Assembly: GCA_949752795.1 (NCBI GenBank)
Contig: OX457065.1
Coordinates: forward strand, 2,480,001-2,544,000
Length of the DNA stretch: 64,000 nt
Direction of reading: 5' to 3'
From: Hyperoodon ampullatus
Taxonomy: Eukaryota > Chordata > Mammalia > Artiodactyla > Ziphiidae
The notes under the pieces were generated by a model. The model made no database searches. It saw only the letters and a program-made list of their open reading frames with translations, and had not been told where the DNA came from. The translations under genes and the position numbers were made by a program. Position 1 is the stretch's first letter; each line of letters starts with the position of its first letter. This document shows positions 26,733-38,460 of the stretch, one piece after another.

Positions 26733-27378
26733 GCTGGAGGAGGAAGGGGAGTTTGACTACAGTTCTTTCTGTTTGTTTCAGATTTTCATTAATGTATATA
26801 GTGCCAAATGCCATATTAAACGGGGGAATGTGGAGGACTGAAAGCTCACAGTTTGGACTTTTCTTTTTGTACTAAGTCATGTCTTCAATAATGAAAAATA
26901 GCTGTTACAAGGAAGCACAGGCTTCATATACTTTGGCGTCAGTTGTTTTGCAGGGATATAGAAAATTTAATTCGTTCTAATCCATTCATTATAATGATGG
27001 CCTTTGGCTTTGTGTTCATTCTGAACAGTTCTAACACCATTGCTGTTTTAGCATTTCATATTTTTCCAGGGCTTCACGGGGATCTGAAATGTTGGATTCC
27101 TTCTTTTTTTCCTAGGGTCTGAGCTAGAGTTGAGATGGACCTTAGAAGTTATCTGGTTTAATGAACTCACTTTATAGGTGAGTTACTAGAAGCTTAACTT
27201 GCTTGAAGGGTGCCTAGAGCCGGGAACTTAAAGTAAGCTTCCTACCCTATGCCCTCTATACTTTGTTGTCGTCCCCCCACCCCACCCCAAACTACATACA
27301 GTTAGTGGCACTTGCTTCCCCAGGTTAGTTCCTTTGTTCCCCCTTCACACTGCCATGTGATTTCACCTTGGATGTTTT

Positions 27379-27594
27379 TTTTTTTCTTTTTTTTTTTTTT
27401 TTTGCAGTACGTGGGCCTCTCACCGCTGTGGCCTCTCCCCTTGCGGAGCACAGGCTCCGGACGCACAGGCTCAGCGGCCATGGCTCACGGGCCCAGCCGC
27501 TCTGCGGCATGTGGGATCTTCCCAGGCTGGGGCACGAACCCGTGTCCCCTGCATCGGCAGGCGGACTCTCAACCACTGCGCCACCAGGGAAGCC
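27379..27594 (-). mobile_element. CHR-type SINE, young short subfamily
   Basis: The poly(T) tail leads into the consensus-like body. A perfect 15-bp target duplication (CACCTTGGATGTTTT) lies at 27364-27378 and 27595-27609. It sits about 0.6 kb past the CNBP poly(A) signal. Confidence 0.96.
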
Positions 27595-28274
27595 CACCTT
27601 GGATGTTTTGTGCATTTTTCACCCTCCTTGTAAAGTCTGGTCAGTTTGTGTTGGTGTATCACTGTAGTGTTAAGATTTGGTGTTTCAGCTGTGCTGTGCT
27701 AATTTCAGCTTGGTCAAATTAATAGTCCAGAGCAGGCAAGAAAATGAAATCATGACATGGGTTCATTTCCATATGAGTACAAGCTTGCTTGCTTTTTGAT
27801 TTTTTTTTTAGTTTCTAGCACAAGCATGAGACAGTGTAAGGGAAGCCCTGTTTTCAAAGACATCACTGTTACATGCAGTTAAATTCAGGGTTGGGGGCCA
27901 GTACACATGAGGTTATTTTCCCCCAAGGTTTCCAACCTCAAGTGTGAAACATAAAACAGCAAACGAGATATTTAAAACTGCTTTGTTCTGAAACTGCTTT
28001 GTTCCAGCGTAGCACCATCCTTTGTGCTACGTTTGTAGTACCTAGCAGTTGCCTTTTGTTCGAGACCCTTTGATGCACATAATTAAGGACCTATTTGAAA
28101 CAGACCACAAAGTGTGTTTTCATAAGGTAGCATTTCATTGCATTGACCTTGATGACTGAACAAGTCCAGTGAGAAAATGTGTTTTACAGGGATATTGAGC
28201 TAATTGCTAGGAGCCAATGAGCACTTTGTGTAGGCTTAATGCTTTGCTGTCAAACTTGGTTTTAAGGCTACTTT

Positions 28275-28691
28275 GTGTTTTTTTAAATGCTTCTTCAGAT
28301 ATCTTTTTAATTCTATTTATTTTTTGGCTGTGTTGGGTCTTGGTTGCTGCGTGCGGGCTTTTCTCTAGTTCTGGCGAGAGCGGGGTGTACTCTCTGTCGC
28401 GGTGCGTGTGGTTCTCATTGCGGTGGCCTCTCTTGTTGTGGAGTATGGGCGCTAGGCGTGTGTGCTTCAGTAGTTGCAGCAGACAGGTTCAGTAGTTGCG
28501 GCACATGGGCCCTAGAGTGCACAGGCTTCAGTAGTTGTGGCGAGCGGGCCCTAGAGTGCACAGGCTTCAGTAGCTGTGGCGAGTGGGCTTAGTTGCTCCG
28601 TGGCATGTGGGATCTTCCCGGACCAGGGCTCAAATCCATGTCCCCTGCATTGGCAGGCAGATTCTTAACCACTGTGCCACCAGGGAAGTCC
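28275..28691 (-). mobile_element. CHR-type SINE, long form with internal duplication
   Basis: The sequence TTTTTTGGCTGTGTTGGGTC through CCACCAGGGAAGTCC is flanked by a 13-bp perfect duplication TTAAGGCTACTTT at 28262-28274 and 28692-28704. A 39-bp internal unit is doubled at about 28510-28588. Confidence 0.92.
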
Positions 28692-28924
28692 TTAAGGCTA
28701 CTTTTTAAAAACAGTTTTCAGATAGTAACATTGCCTTGATACATGAATGGTTTTGTCAAAAGTGAGGCTTGTTTGGAGGTAGCATCTTTCACCTGTTAGG
28801 GTTTGCCTCCCTTTTGCGTACTTGTAGAATAGCTATTTCTCCTCGGCTTCTTGAAGCTTCTTGATCAGTGACTTCAGTGAGTGGACCAGGAGGAGCTCTT
28901 GCCTACAAGCCTGTTTTGAAGGGT

Positions 28925-29480
28925 TTTGTAAGTGGTATTTAGAATAACCAGTACAGTGAACACTTACGTGCCCCCACCCCTAGATTTAACAGCGAACAGT
29001 TGTCCAGAGGCATTTGTAAGTTGTAGGTGTGAGTGTTTTGGCATGCACCTTGTGGGAACTAGGATGTCCTCTCTCAGCATCACGATACTACTGTCATGCT
29101 TAAGGAATTTGACATTATTTCCCTAGTACCATCTGATCCCTAATACAACTGTTGAGATAGCCCCAGTTGTATCAAAAAAGCCTTGCATAGCCAGTTTTCC
29201 CAAACCAGGATCCAGTCCGGGTTTGTAAGTTGCATTTGGTTGGTACGTTTCCTCAGTCTCTCCTAACAGTTACCAACTTTTCCCACCTCATAAGCTTTTT
29301 TTTTTTTTTTTTTTTTTTTGAGACTGGCACGATTTTCTTGAGTGTCTTATATTTACTAATTGATTTTCTTTGGTGTCATTTCACTGGTTTATATCCCCTT
29401 TATTTCCTGGTCTACAGGCTTGATGATTAGGGTCAGCTTGAACTTGTGCTGGCGAGAATGTCTTCAAAGTGTGTAATGTT
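28925..29480. mobile_element. Old L1-like sequence
   Basis: AACCAGTACAGTGAACACTT and CCCTAGATTTAACAGCGAAC resemble an L1M 3' piece. A T22 run lies at about 29297-29318. Boundaries are unclear. Confidence 0.45.
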
Positions 29481-30689
29481 GTATTACATCAGTTTTACTC
29501 TTGATACAGAACTTGATCATTTAAGGCAGCCTCTTTTTTTTTTTTCTTTGTAGTGACGTGCATTTCCCTTGAATAGTTAGGAATATCTTGGTCTCCATTA
29601 TCTATTCACATGATGATTTTAGCATTTATTGTCCCCCGTGCAGATATTGATTTGAGTTCATAAACTTGTTACGCAGTTGGGAGAAATGGAGAATGTTGCT
29701 CCCTGGTTCAGCAAAACCAGGTTGTACTGAGTGATACAGTGCCCTTCATGGTTTTGAGGTTCCCGGTAAATACTGAATATTACCCATTAAGGAAAAGTTG
29801 ATTCTCTTAATAGAAATAGTCAAATTTCTTTTGAAGTTGTAGGGAAAAGAGTGCCTTGAAGGATTTTGTCTGGGAAGATTGTAGCTGTTCAGCTTCATTT
29901 ATTTTGACTATTTTATATGTTAAATTATTCATGGAATAGTGTGTCCTTAGCATGTAGCAGTTCCAGGGTCAGGAGGTCAGGTTCCTGGCTTCTAATGGCA
30001 GTGAGACATTGTCTCCCGGGAGATCAAGTCCACCTAGCTGCAGGTGGGTAGCTCATTTAATTCTCCATTCCATCTAATTTAGATACACATAGCAAAGAAA
30101 GCCACACTGTTAATAGTTTTTAGCTGTGACGAACCACAGAGCCTGCATCTTACTTCTTATCTAGCAAAACAAGTTTTAGAAATGCTAATTTGACTGGTCG
30201 GTGCATTCTTGCTTTGACACTTTAAAAGCAACTGAGAAGATTCTTCCCTTTCCGTGCCGTGCCGTAGATAAGTCAGGAATTCCAGTCCTCCCCCCAGAAC
30301 CTGTATGCTGTATTGCAGTGAAAGGCCACAGTGATGGAATGAACTTAGTGACTTGGTGACATCCGAGGCCCCTGTGCACAGTGTTTTGTGTTTTCAGGAG
30401 TCCAGTGCAGAACAAAAAACTGCACGTTTACCTTTGATTAGTAGCACAGGGCTTTGGGGTGGTTTACTCTTCCAGAAAACATTCAGATTATGCTGTCTTT
30501 TACAAGTACGTTTGTAACCTTGTCTACTCTAAGCGTTGGAAGCAAAATCTTGAGAATTTTGGTCAAAGAAGTTTTTAGCACATATTTGTCTTTTATCATC
30601 TGTCTCTTATTCCCTGTTTTGGGATGTGTTTGCCTTAATATGAATTAGTACTGGTTGCGACAATCTTAAGTTAAACTTCATATATTTTT
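29481..30689. other. CNBP-ISY1 intergenic, nothing recognised
   Basis: Unique-looking sequence with no clear gene, RNA or repeat signal. Confidence 0.5.
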
Positions 30690-31044
30690 TTAAATTTTTA
30701 TTTATTTATCTTTCTATTTACTTATTTATTTATGGTTGCATTGGGTCTTTGCTGCACGTGGGCTTTCTCTAGCTGTGGTGAGCGAGGGCTACTCTTTGTT
30801 GCAACGTGCGAGCTTCTCATTGCAGTGGCTTCTCTTGTTGCGGAGCACGGCCTCTAGGCGCGCGGGCTTCAGTAGTCGGGCTTCAGTGGTTGTGGCTCGC
30901 GGGCTCTAGAGCACAGGCTCAGTAGTTGTAGCTCACAGGCTTAGTTGCTCCGCAGCATGTGGGATCTTTGCAGACTAGGGCTTGAACCCGTGTCTCCTTC
31001 ATTAGCAGGAGAATTCTTAATCACTGCACCACCAGGGAAGTCCC
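30690..31044 (-). mobile_element. CHR-type SINE, long form
   Basis: A (TTTA)n tail is followed by GGTTGCATTGGGTC and the terminal CCACCAGGGAAGTCCC. Imperfect flanks (AAACTTCATA-TATTT and TAACTCCATAATTTT) suggest an older insertion. Confidence 0.9.
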
Positions 31045-32869
31045 TTAACTCCATAATTTTAAAACTGGAAGAAAGTGTAAGTTCTCCCAAAGAATTTGAC
31101 TACATTGTTTTTGTATTGGACTCTGATATGTAATAATAAGCATTAGACATTCCATTTGCTGTATGTGACCTGAAGTATTCAGGGCTACATCTCTGACCTT
31201 TAAGTGCATGCCATGCAGAGCATGTAACTGCTAAAGCCGTTTAAAAGCATCAGTCCTAACAGCAGTTTTATGGAGTAGGTATTAAGGAACTTCTTTACTA
31301 GAATTACGAGATGTTGGCATTTGGCTTGAATTTCTCAGAGTGGGTCCTGAGCAGTATTTTATAAGCTTCCCGGTGATTCTACGGTGTCACTGGATTGACA
31401 GCTACCGGGATAAGGAAGCAAGGTCATAGCCTCAGTAGCATGGTTGGAATTTGAGAACAGCTCAGTCCAGAGCTTATGGTGTAAATTACAGTGGTTTATG
31501 TACATCTAATTATCCTTTCTGCTTGCCATAGAACTGAAAGAGCATTCATTAAACATAACTGCTTCCCATCTATCCATTTCCACCTCCACTACAAACCTTG
31601 GCAAGGAGTTTAACTACTTGTAATCTCTTAGTAAAGGTTTTGGTAGCAAGTTGTGGTATCAAACCTGTCTCCTGAGCTAGCTGATACGTATGTGATGGCA
31701 AGGATGGTCATAGTAGTGTCTTCAAAATCATAAACGTATTTTTCACACTTCCATTTCTACTCTTGCACTTGAAAAAATTCCTAAGTGGGCCTGAGGTGGC
31801 CACAAGGCAGCTGCACTGAGTAGTGTGCGTGCACTTCTGCCCGTCCGGGCTCCCCGTTTTCATCATTGCATTTTCCATGGAAGATACTTTGCAACGTGAA
31901 GTGTGAACCATGGCCTGGAACCTGACTACTCTTGTCCTCCCCAGAGGACAGTACTACGTTACCAAGCTTGGGCAAAGATAATTTGGTGGCAGAGGTAATG
32001 AATTCAGTGACTTCTCAGTAGGAGTTCCCCCGTTCACTGAGATGGACTTCGTTCATAAGCACGGCTACCTGCGCTTGTAGTCGTCCTCCCTCGTGCCTTT
32101 TCCTTCCCACAGTAACCATCCACTTCCATCAGGTTCAGTTTAGATGTTACTAGTTGCAGTTAGCTTGCCCTCTTGTGCCCCCTGTCATGATAGTCATTGG
32201 AGCGAGGTTATTGCAGTCAGGGCCTCCACTTAAGGTAGATGCATGTGGGGAGGAGTGGTAAGCAGTTCCCCAAAAGGAGAATGGGGAACTCGTGTCATTT
32301 GACCTACATTTATATTTCCTGGTCAGGCCACCGAGATTCATGCATGAGGCACATTTTCTCAGTACTTGGTGCTTAGGTGATATTCCTGCCATTTATGAGG
32401 CTGCCTTATTTGGTCACTGGAGCTTTGGGGAGCCTTCGACCCAAGAGCTGATTAGACCCGGATGAATGTTTCAAGGTCAGGAGAAGATTCCTGGCTGATG
32501 TAGAGGGATGGGCATTTCTTTCATTGCCTCCAGGTGGTATTTTTAATTTGGGAAAGTGAAACTGCAAATGATACGGTCTGTTTACCACAGATGAGGTGAC
32601 ACTCGTCTCCTAGCTGAGACCATTTGCTTATCCACTAATATTTTGGGTGAAATATTCTACAACGTGAACCTGAGCAGATAAGACAGAGGTCAGAGTTTTC
32701 AGTCACAGACCCCAGGAGTTATGTGTGACTTCTAAAAACCGGGCTAAGTAATCTCTCACCTCCCACGAGGGTTATTGGTGCCTCTGTACCCAGGCCTCCA
32801 AAGCCCTTCTGGTTTTAGCAGCAGGGCCTTGCTCGTGTTTGAAGCTATGTAGCATCGTGCAGGCAGCAT
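31045..32869. other. CNBP-ISY1 intergenic, nothing recognised
   Basis: Moderately GC sequence. Short open frames here match nothing I know. Confidence 0.5.
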
Positions 32870-33060
32870 GGGCTGTGGTGTCGGACCACATTGAAATCTC
32901 GGCTCTAGGTCAGTTGTTCGCTCGTATTTGAAACTGAGCCAGTAGCTCTAAGCTCATCTGTAAAGTGGAAAAAAAAACCCTATACTGAAGAATCACTATG
33001 ATGGATGACGTGAGACGTTGTTGGCAAAGGGCCTAGCACTTGGTAGAATAATTAGTGGTA
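32870..33060 (+). mobile_element. MIR SINE
   Basis: AAATCTCGGCTCTAGGTCAG, CATCTGTAAAGTGGAAAAAA and AAAGGGCCTAGCACTTGGTA are MIR body and 3' end, much diverged. Confidence 0.7.
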
Positions 33061-35478
33061 CCTATCCTTTGTTTTCAAACTCTTCCTGCTGTGCCACCAG
33101 ATTGCATGCCACTTGAGAGGAATACCTGTCAGCGTTGAGCAAGTCTGAAATGGGACTGGCTGAGCCAGCTCTGGGACACTTAGTGTGCAGCCGCTGACTC
33201 TGGAGGCTGGAAGGCAATAGCTGATGTGGGTGAAGCTGGTGTGCTGGGAAGTGGAGGAGGTGGTGCTGCAGGGAACTGGAGAAGAGCCCTGTCCCACCAG
33301 GGACAACAGCAGCTCCCTGGCTCTGCTCTGCTGCGGAGACACTCTCCAGGGCTGGGGTGCGCGGGGGGAGCCGTCTACTGTTCTAAAGTGTGTTTAATGC
33401 ATTCTTGGCTAAACCTGAGCCACATTTTGAAAATCAGTCTTTCTTGGGCATTTAGATCTTGATTCCCAATTAGTTCACTATTTAGACTTTGGTTAGAAAC
33501 GCGATTTGGCTTTGACAGTTTGAAACAAACACTATAAATATAATGGATTAAAGTTTTGTTAATAACTAAAATTTTTCTTATAACTTTGGGATGCTCCAGT
33601 CATACCCCTTCCTAAGGATTTTACCATACTCCATTTTTATTCTTTTCTTGGATGTTAATACTCCTATGAGACCCAAGAGAATGCCATCTCATCATGAGCA
33701 TGGGAGTTTCTGGTATTTTTGGCTGGTTAACTCTAGGTTGGGGCACAGAAGCCCAAAGTCGATTAAAACCTGAGATTCTAGAAGTGAGGTTGAATCCTCT
33801 TTCAGAACAGTTCCTCTTAATACATTAATACATGATGAGTCTCTTATAATTGCTATCTTTCAGACATTTTGGATGTTGGAACCCTTTTTTCAAGAAACGA
33901 AGGGTTCTTACAATATGTTGTTATAGTAGGCCACAGGTGTTGAGCATGCTTTTCGTTCTTTGTATAGTTTATAAATTTTCTGGATTGTTTGACTGATATG
34001 TTCACTTCTTCACAGGCAAAATAGGTACACACCTGTATAATCAGAAGTATCCATAACTTTTTTGGTAAACGTTTGGTAAACGTTTGGTAAACGTCCTTTT
34101 CTTAGCAAAATCACAAACTCATGGCCTTTTATGAATTACTTTTTATTATTTTTTTCTCATATTGTCACATCCTTATTTTCCCCTAAGAACAGAATGCTCC
34201 AACATCTATTCTGATCACAAGGAATCAACCACTGTATTACTTTCCCATCTACAAAGTCCTTTGCAATATAAGGTAGCGTTTCACAGGGTTTGGGGATCAG
34301 GACATGTACGTAAAGGGGGAGGGTGTGCTTCTGCCTCAGGCTGCACTCTGTTCCCTCAAGATTCACAGCCGTCTCACATGCACAAATGCATCCACCTCAT
34401 CCTAAGGTCACTGAGCGTGTCAGCCCACCACAGTCTTCAAGTCTCATCTAAACGTCATCAGCTCCACAGTCCCCAACCTCATTGTCTTAAGTCAGGTATG
34501 GGTGAGATCTGGGTATGATCCATCCCAGGGCAGAACTCCTGTCTGCGGTTTTATAACTTGTTGTAAAGTTATCTGCTCCCCAAAATCAATAAAACACCAG
34601 CAGTCGGACAAAGGACACCACCTTTGACAGTGGGAGACAGTGGAAGGAAAAGGCATCACTGGTCTCAACCAGTTACAGAATCCAGCAGGGCAAACAGTAT
34701 TAGGTTTTAAGGCCTGAGCATTTCCTCTGCTTGAGCTGCCTCCCCCAGAGACATCCATTCTTTCCCTGAAGGGTGGCACCTGTTTACGGTTGCCTACTTT
34801 CATCAGTCTGTTTTGCTGCCCCTACAATTTCGGGAGTTGAACAGCCTTTCGTTTTTGTCCCCTGTCCCTCGAAGTCCAAGCTGGCAGCGGTTCTGCTGGT
34901 GTAAAATGTTCAGCCTAGGGAGTCTCCTGTGTATGTCATGGGAATGCACTCTTACACGAGGTTTCTCCACGGATCATTTCTGGATAATCCCATCTCTCTT
35001 CCTGGCTTCTGCTGAAATGGTTGAGGGGACCCATGAGTCACACACCTAATTTCTTCCAAAAGGCATCTGTCCTTTGGGAAGGGTTCTGCAGGCAACCCAC
35101 ACCCTTGGCTTTTCCTCCAGAGCACACGTCCCTTGATAGTGAATCTCCTAATTTTAGCATATTTTACAGTTTTACTGCAGATATATAGATAAAATATATA
35201 GATGGTTGATACTAGGATATGAGTACAGAGACGCTTACTACAAAAACGCTGTTACAGCACACAGGGTTACTAGGAAGCAGCATCAGCTGGGGCTGTTGGC
35301 CCGAACAGAAGGCAGCAAGCATAGCCTTGTTGTATGTGCCCTTTATTCAGCCATAAAATCTTCCATGTCAGACCTGTGCCTGAGGTGGGTGTGGAGGTGG
35401 ACATAGAAAACAAGAGAGGATTACAGTAAGGCAGGCCTGTCGATCTTAAACCTAGTGATTTAAAGGCTAAGAGCTTTT
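33061..35478. other. CNBP-ISY1 intergenic
   Basis: It holds the phased 11-bp triplet at 34061-34093. The stretch 34160-34810 looks like an ancient repeat or decayed element, but I could not assign it. Confidence 0.45.
34061..34093 (+). repeat. Three 11-bp units TTTGGTAAACG
   Basis: Three perfect head-to-tail copies occur in the CNBP-ISY1 intergenic region. Each includes GTAAAC, the core of the forkhead motif GTAAACA, but with G instead of A at the last position. Confidence 0.9.
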
Positions 35479-35682
35479 TTTTTTTTTTTTGTGGTACGAG
35501 GGCCTCTCACCGTTGTGGCCTCTCCCGTCGCGGAGCACAGGCTCCAGACGCGCAGGCTCTGCGGACATGGCTCACGGGCCCAGCCGCTCTGCAGCATGTG
35601 GGATCTTCCCGGACCGGGGCACGAACCAGTGCCCCCTGCATTGGCAGGTGGACTCTCAACCACTGCACCACCAGGGAATCCC
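35479..35682 (-). mobile_element. CHR-type SINE, young short subfamily
   Basis: The poly(T) tail, GTGGTACGAGGGCCTCTCACC and terminal CCACCAGGGAATCCCC mark it. The flanks CTAAGAGCTTTT and CTAAGAGAGCTTTT form the target duplication. Confidence 0.93.
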
Positions 35683-35875
35683 CTAAGAGAGCTTTTACAA
35701 AGCCCTGCAAGCCCCTGAGCCTGGCCAGCTGACGGTACATGGGAGTTAGGTGTGCCCACACACTAGATCTGACTGCAGTGCTTGGGGTTTTTGTTTTTGA
35801 AATAGTTCAGAACTTTACATAGATCTGTTTTGAGCAGTTTTTGTGTGTAGTGTCTCCTTTAAAACCACAGCTCCT

Positions 35876-36091
35876 GGGCTTCCCTGGTGGCGTAATGGTT
35901 GAGAGTGTGCCTGCCGATGCAGGGGACGCGGGTTTGTGCCCCGGTCCGGGAAGATCCCGCGTGCCGCGGAGCAGCTGGGCCAGTGGGCCTTGGCCGCTGG
36001 GCCTGCGCGTCCAGAGCCTGTGCTCCGTGACGGGAGAGGCCACAACCGTGAGAGGCCCGCGTACCGCAAAAAAAGAAAAAAAACAAAAACA
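35876..36091 (+). mobile_element. CHR-type SINE, young short subfamily
   Basis: The sequence runs from GGGCTTCCCTGGTGG to GCGTACCGCAAAA, with an A-rich tail. The flank CACAGCTCCT/ACAGCTCTTT is imperfect. It lies 193 bp from the oppositely oriented copy at 35479-35682. Confidence 0.93.
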
Positions 36092-36419
36092 GCTCTTTAA
36101 GGCAAATGTCCCAATTTCGTGGATGAGGTAAAATGAGAACAGGAAGGTAAATACTCCTAGGCCAATTTCACAGCAGAGTAAAAATTAAACAGAGAGGTCG
36201 AGTATGTCATCTGAGGCCACAGAGCTAAGAAGCATTGGAATCGGGTTACGAATCCAGGCTGTCTGAACTGCCTTAAATGATAAGCAGGCATGAACAGGGA
36301 AGTGGGTGGCTGGATGGAGAAGGGTTCTGCAGGCAGCAGGGACAGCTGACATGGACAAAGACAGGATCGGTGTGAGCCTAGAGAGGAAGGACACGTAGCC
36401 GACTGTGGCAAGATAAGTG

Positions 36420-36900
36420 GATCAGGATGCTCTGAGTTTCAAGTACCAGAAAGGCTGACTATTGGCTGCAACACTAAAGGGAATTCATTGGTTCACACAA
36501 CTGAAGATCGAGTAGTGGGCTCCAGGCAAAGACTCTTTCAGCAACTCAGTGATGTCACCAAATACTAAGGATTATCTGCCTTTGGAGTCTGAAAGTGGCT
36601 GTCAGCCTGGAAGGGAACCCCCCCCCAATTCTCAAAATACTTCATTTCTTCCTTCACGGTGGCTGCTCCCATAGTCACCAGTCAGCAGAGAGGGGAAAAG
36701 GGCAAGGCACGTCCATACTTTTCAGGGCACCGCCTAAGTGGCACACATTCCTTTCATTCAATTCCCATTGGCCATTATTTACTGGCAACCCTACACCTAG
36801 CCGTCATGGAGGTGGGACGATGGAGTCTAGCAGAACGGCCTAAACTTTTAAGGAGAAAACTTGCCATGGTTCAGGCACGAGCTCCTGGTGTCTATCCCAA
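36420..36900. repeat. Old interspersed repeat, family not assigned
   Basis: AGGGAATTCATTGGTTCACA followed by CACGGTGGCTGCTCCCATAG looks like an ancient repeat. A related segment is present at 49620-50090. Confidence 0.4.
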
Positions 36901-37429
36901 GTACATGTCTGTCCTGACTGATCCTGAACCACACACGTCAGCTGCTTCTCCCACTGGCCTGTGCTTCCCGCCTGCAGCCGGAGTTCCCGGCATCGGTTAG
37001 GCCCCGTGGCGGAGCAAGTCGCCACGGCGAAGCACCATGCTTGCAAAGGGGGAGCCGCTGGAAATGGCTGAAGTAGCCACTGGCCCCCGCCTTAATGTCA
37101 CACCGCAGCTCGCTCCATCACTGACACCCTGAGGGAGGAGCCACCAGGACCATCCCTACCGGTGGCCTCTCCCCTGCCTCCCTGGTCCTGCTCTGTGGCC
37201 CTTCTGATCCCCACAACGTGCCCAGCAGACACCGACTTACCGTCCCTCTCTCACCACTCTCCTTACATAAGTGGCCTTTTCTCCCCTGGACCTTACATTT
37301 CTTATTTTAAAAGGGTGACCTCAAGCCCAGGTCCAGCTCCGACAGACCCCTCGATTCCAGGAAGAGAAAATCTCAGAAAAAGCACAGGCCGCAAGTAAAC
37401 GCCTGGGAGGCGAGTGGGGGTTGGCGAGG

Positions 37430-38460
37430 CCGGGCCAGCTCCTGCCCCTGGAGAGCACGCAGGCGTGGGGGAGGGCCCAGTCCAGCGGCCCCGTCCACTC
37501 CGAGGGATGAGGACGAGTAACTTCCACACGGCGTGTCTGCTCTCACAGAACCAGACAGGGCAGGAGGGATGCGCACCTACAGTTGCACACACATCTCGCG
37601 TAGCCTCACACACAACTGCAGGACCGCGTCTGCAGGACCAACAGTTACCGCGGGACGTCTCGCCGTTGTTATCGCGAGAGCAAAACCAGCGCCCCGCGCC
37701 CAGTTAGAGGCACGTCGGTTCCACTGCGCAAGCGCGGTTCTGCCAGCGCCCCTCTTTTCCGAACGGGCGTGTCGGTGCGAGGTCCAGACGCCGAGAGAGG
37801 GCAGCCTACGGGAGCTCGCCTGCGTTTTCTTCCCCTCCCCGGGTCAATTCTCCATTTCGCTTCCGGTCCCTCACTTCTGGTCCTTCCTAGTTATCCTTCC
37901 GACTCAGAAGCCGGTGGTGCGGTCACCTAGAACCTTCAGTTCCCGTCCGGGTCGGCCGCTCCTGGGGCGGCGAAGCTCCGCGGGCTGGGCCCGCGTGGCC
38001 TGAGGGCGGCACCCTCCCTTGCACCATGGTGAGCGGGGCGGGGAGTGAGGGAGGCGAGCAGCGGGCCGGGTCCGGGGCGCCCAGAGGACCCCTGCGGGCT
38101 ACAGGATCCGCGGCGGGACGCGGGTGTCTTCGCGCCGCGTGAGCCCAGAGGCTGGAGGAAGCTGAGCCTCGGCGCCGCCGCGCCGTCCGCGGCCGTGCTT
38201 AGTCCGGACGGCGCGCTGTAGTTCCCCACCGGGAAGCCCAGGCTCTGGGACGCGCAGGGCCGGCGCCGCGTCCCGTGGGGGGCCCAGCAGCGGTTCCTGC
38301 GCTATTTGCCTTGTGTCTGCTCTCCGGCTCCCCAGCGGGGAGCTTCCCGAGGGCAGGGTCTTCCCACCTCTGCCTCCTTAAAGCCTGACGCGGTGTCTGG
38401 CGCATTGTCGGGGTCCAGGGATGGACGAGTGGCCGGCGTCGTGTGACCGCAGGAGGGTGT
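37430..38460 (+). promoter_or_regulatory. ISY1: CpG island promoter of ISY1
   Basis: This GC- and CpG-rich segment contains three motif types typical of housekeeping promoters. ATCGCGAGAG at 37671-37680 is one base off TCTCGCGAGA (BANP-type). GCGCAAGCGC at 37726-37735 is NRF1-like. CTTCCGG at 37860-37866 is an inverted ETS core. All lie within about 360 bp upstream of the ATG at 38026. The motifs are seen; their use is inferred. Confidence 0.75.
38026..38028 (+). CDS. ISY1: ISY1 exon 1 coding part: initiator ATG only
   Basis: The sequence GCACCATG/GTGAGC places the donor directly after the start codon, so exon 1 contributes only Met1. The Kozak context has A at -3, and the +4 G is supplied by exon 2 (GCC). 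The 5' UTR lies upstream inside the CpG island; its start is not determined. Confidence 0.88.
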
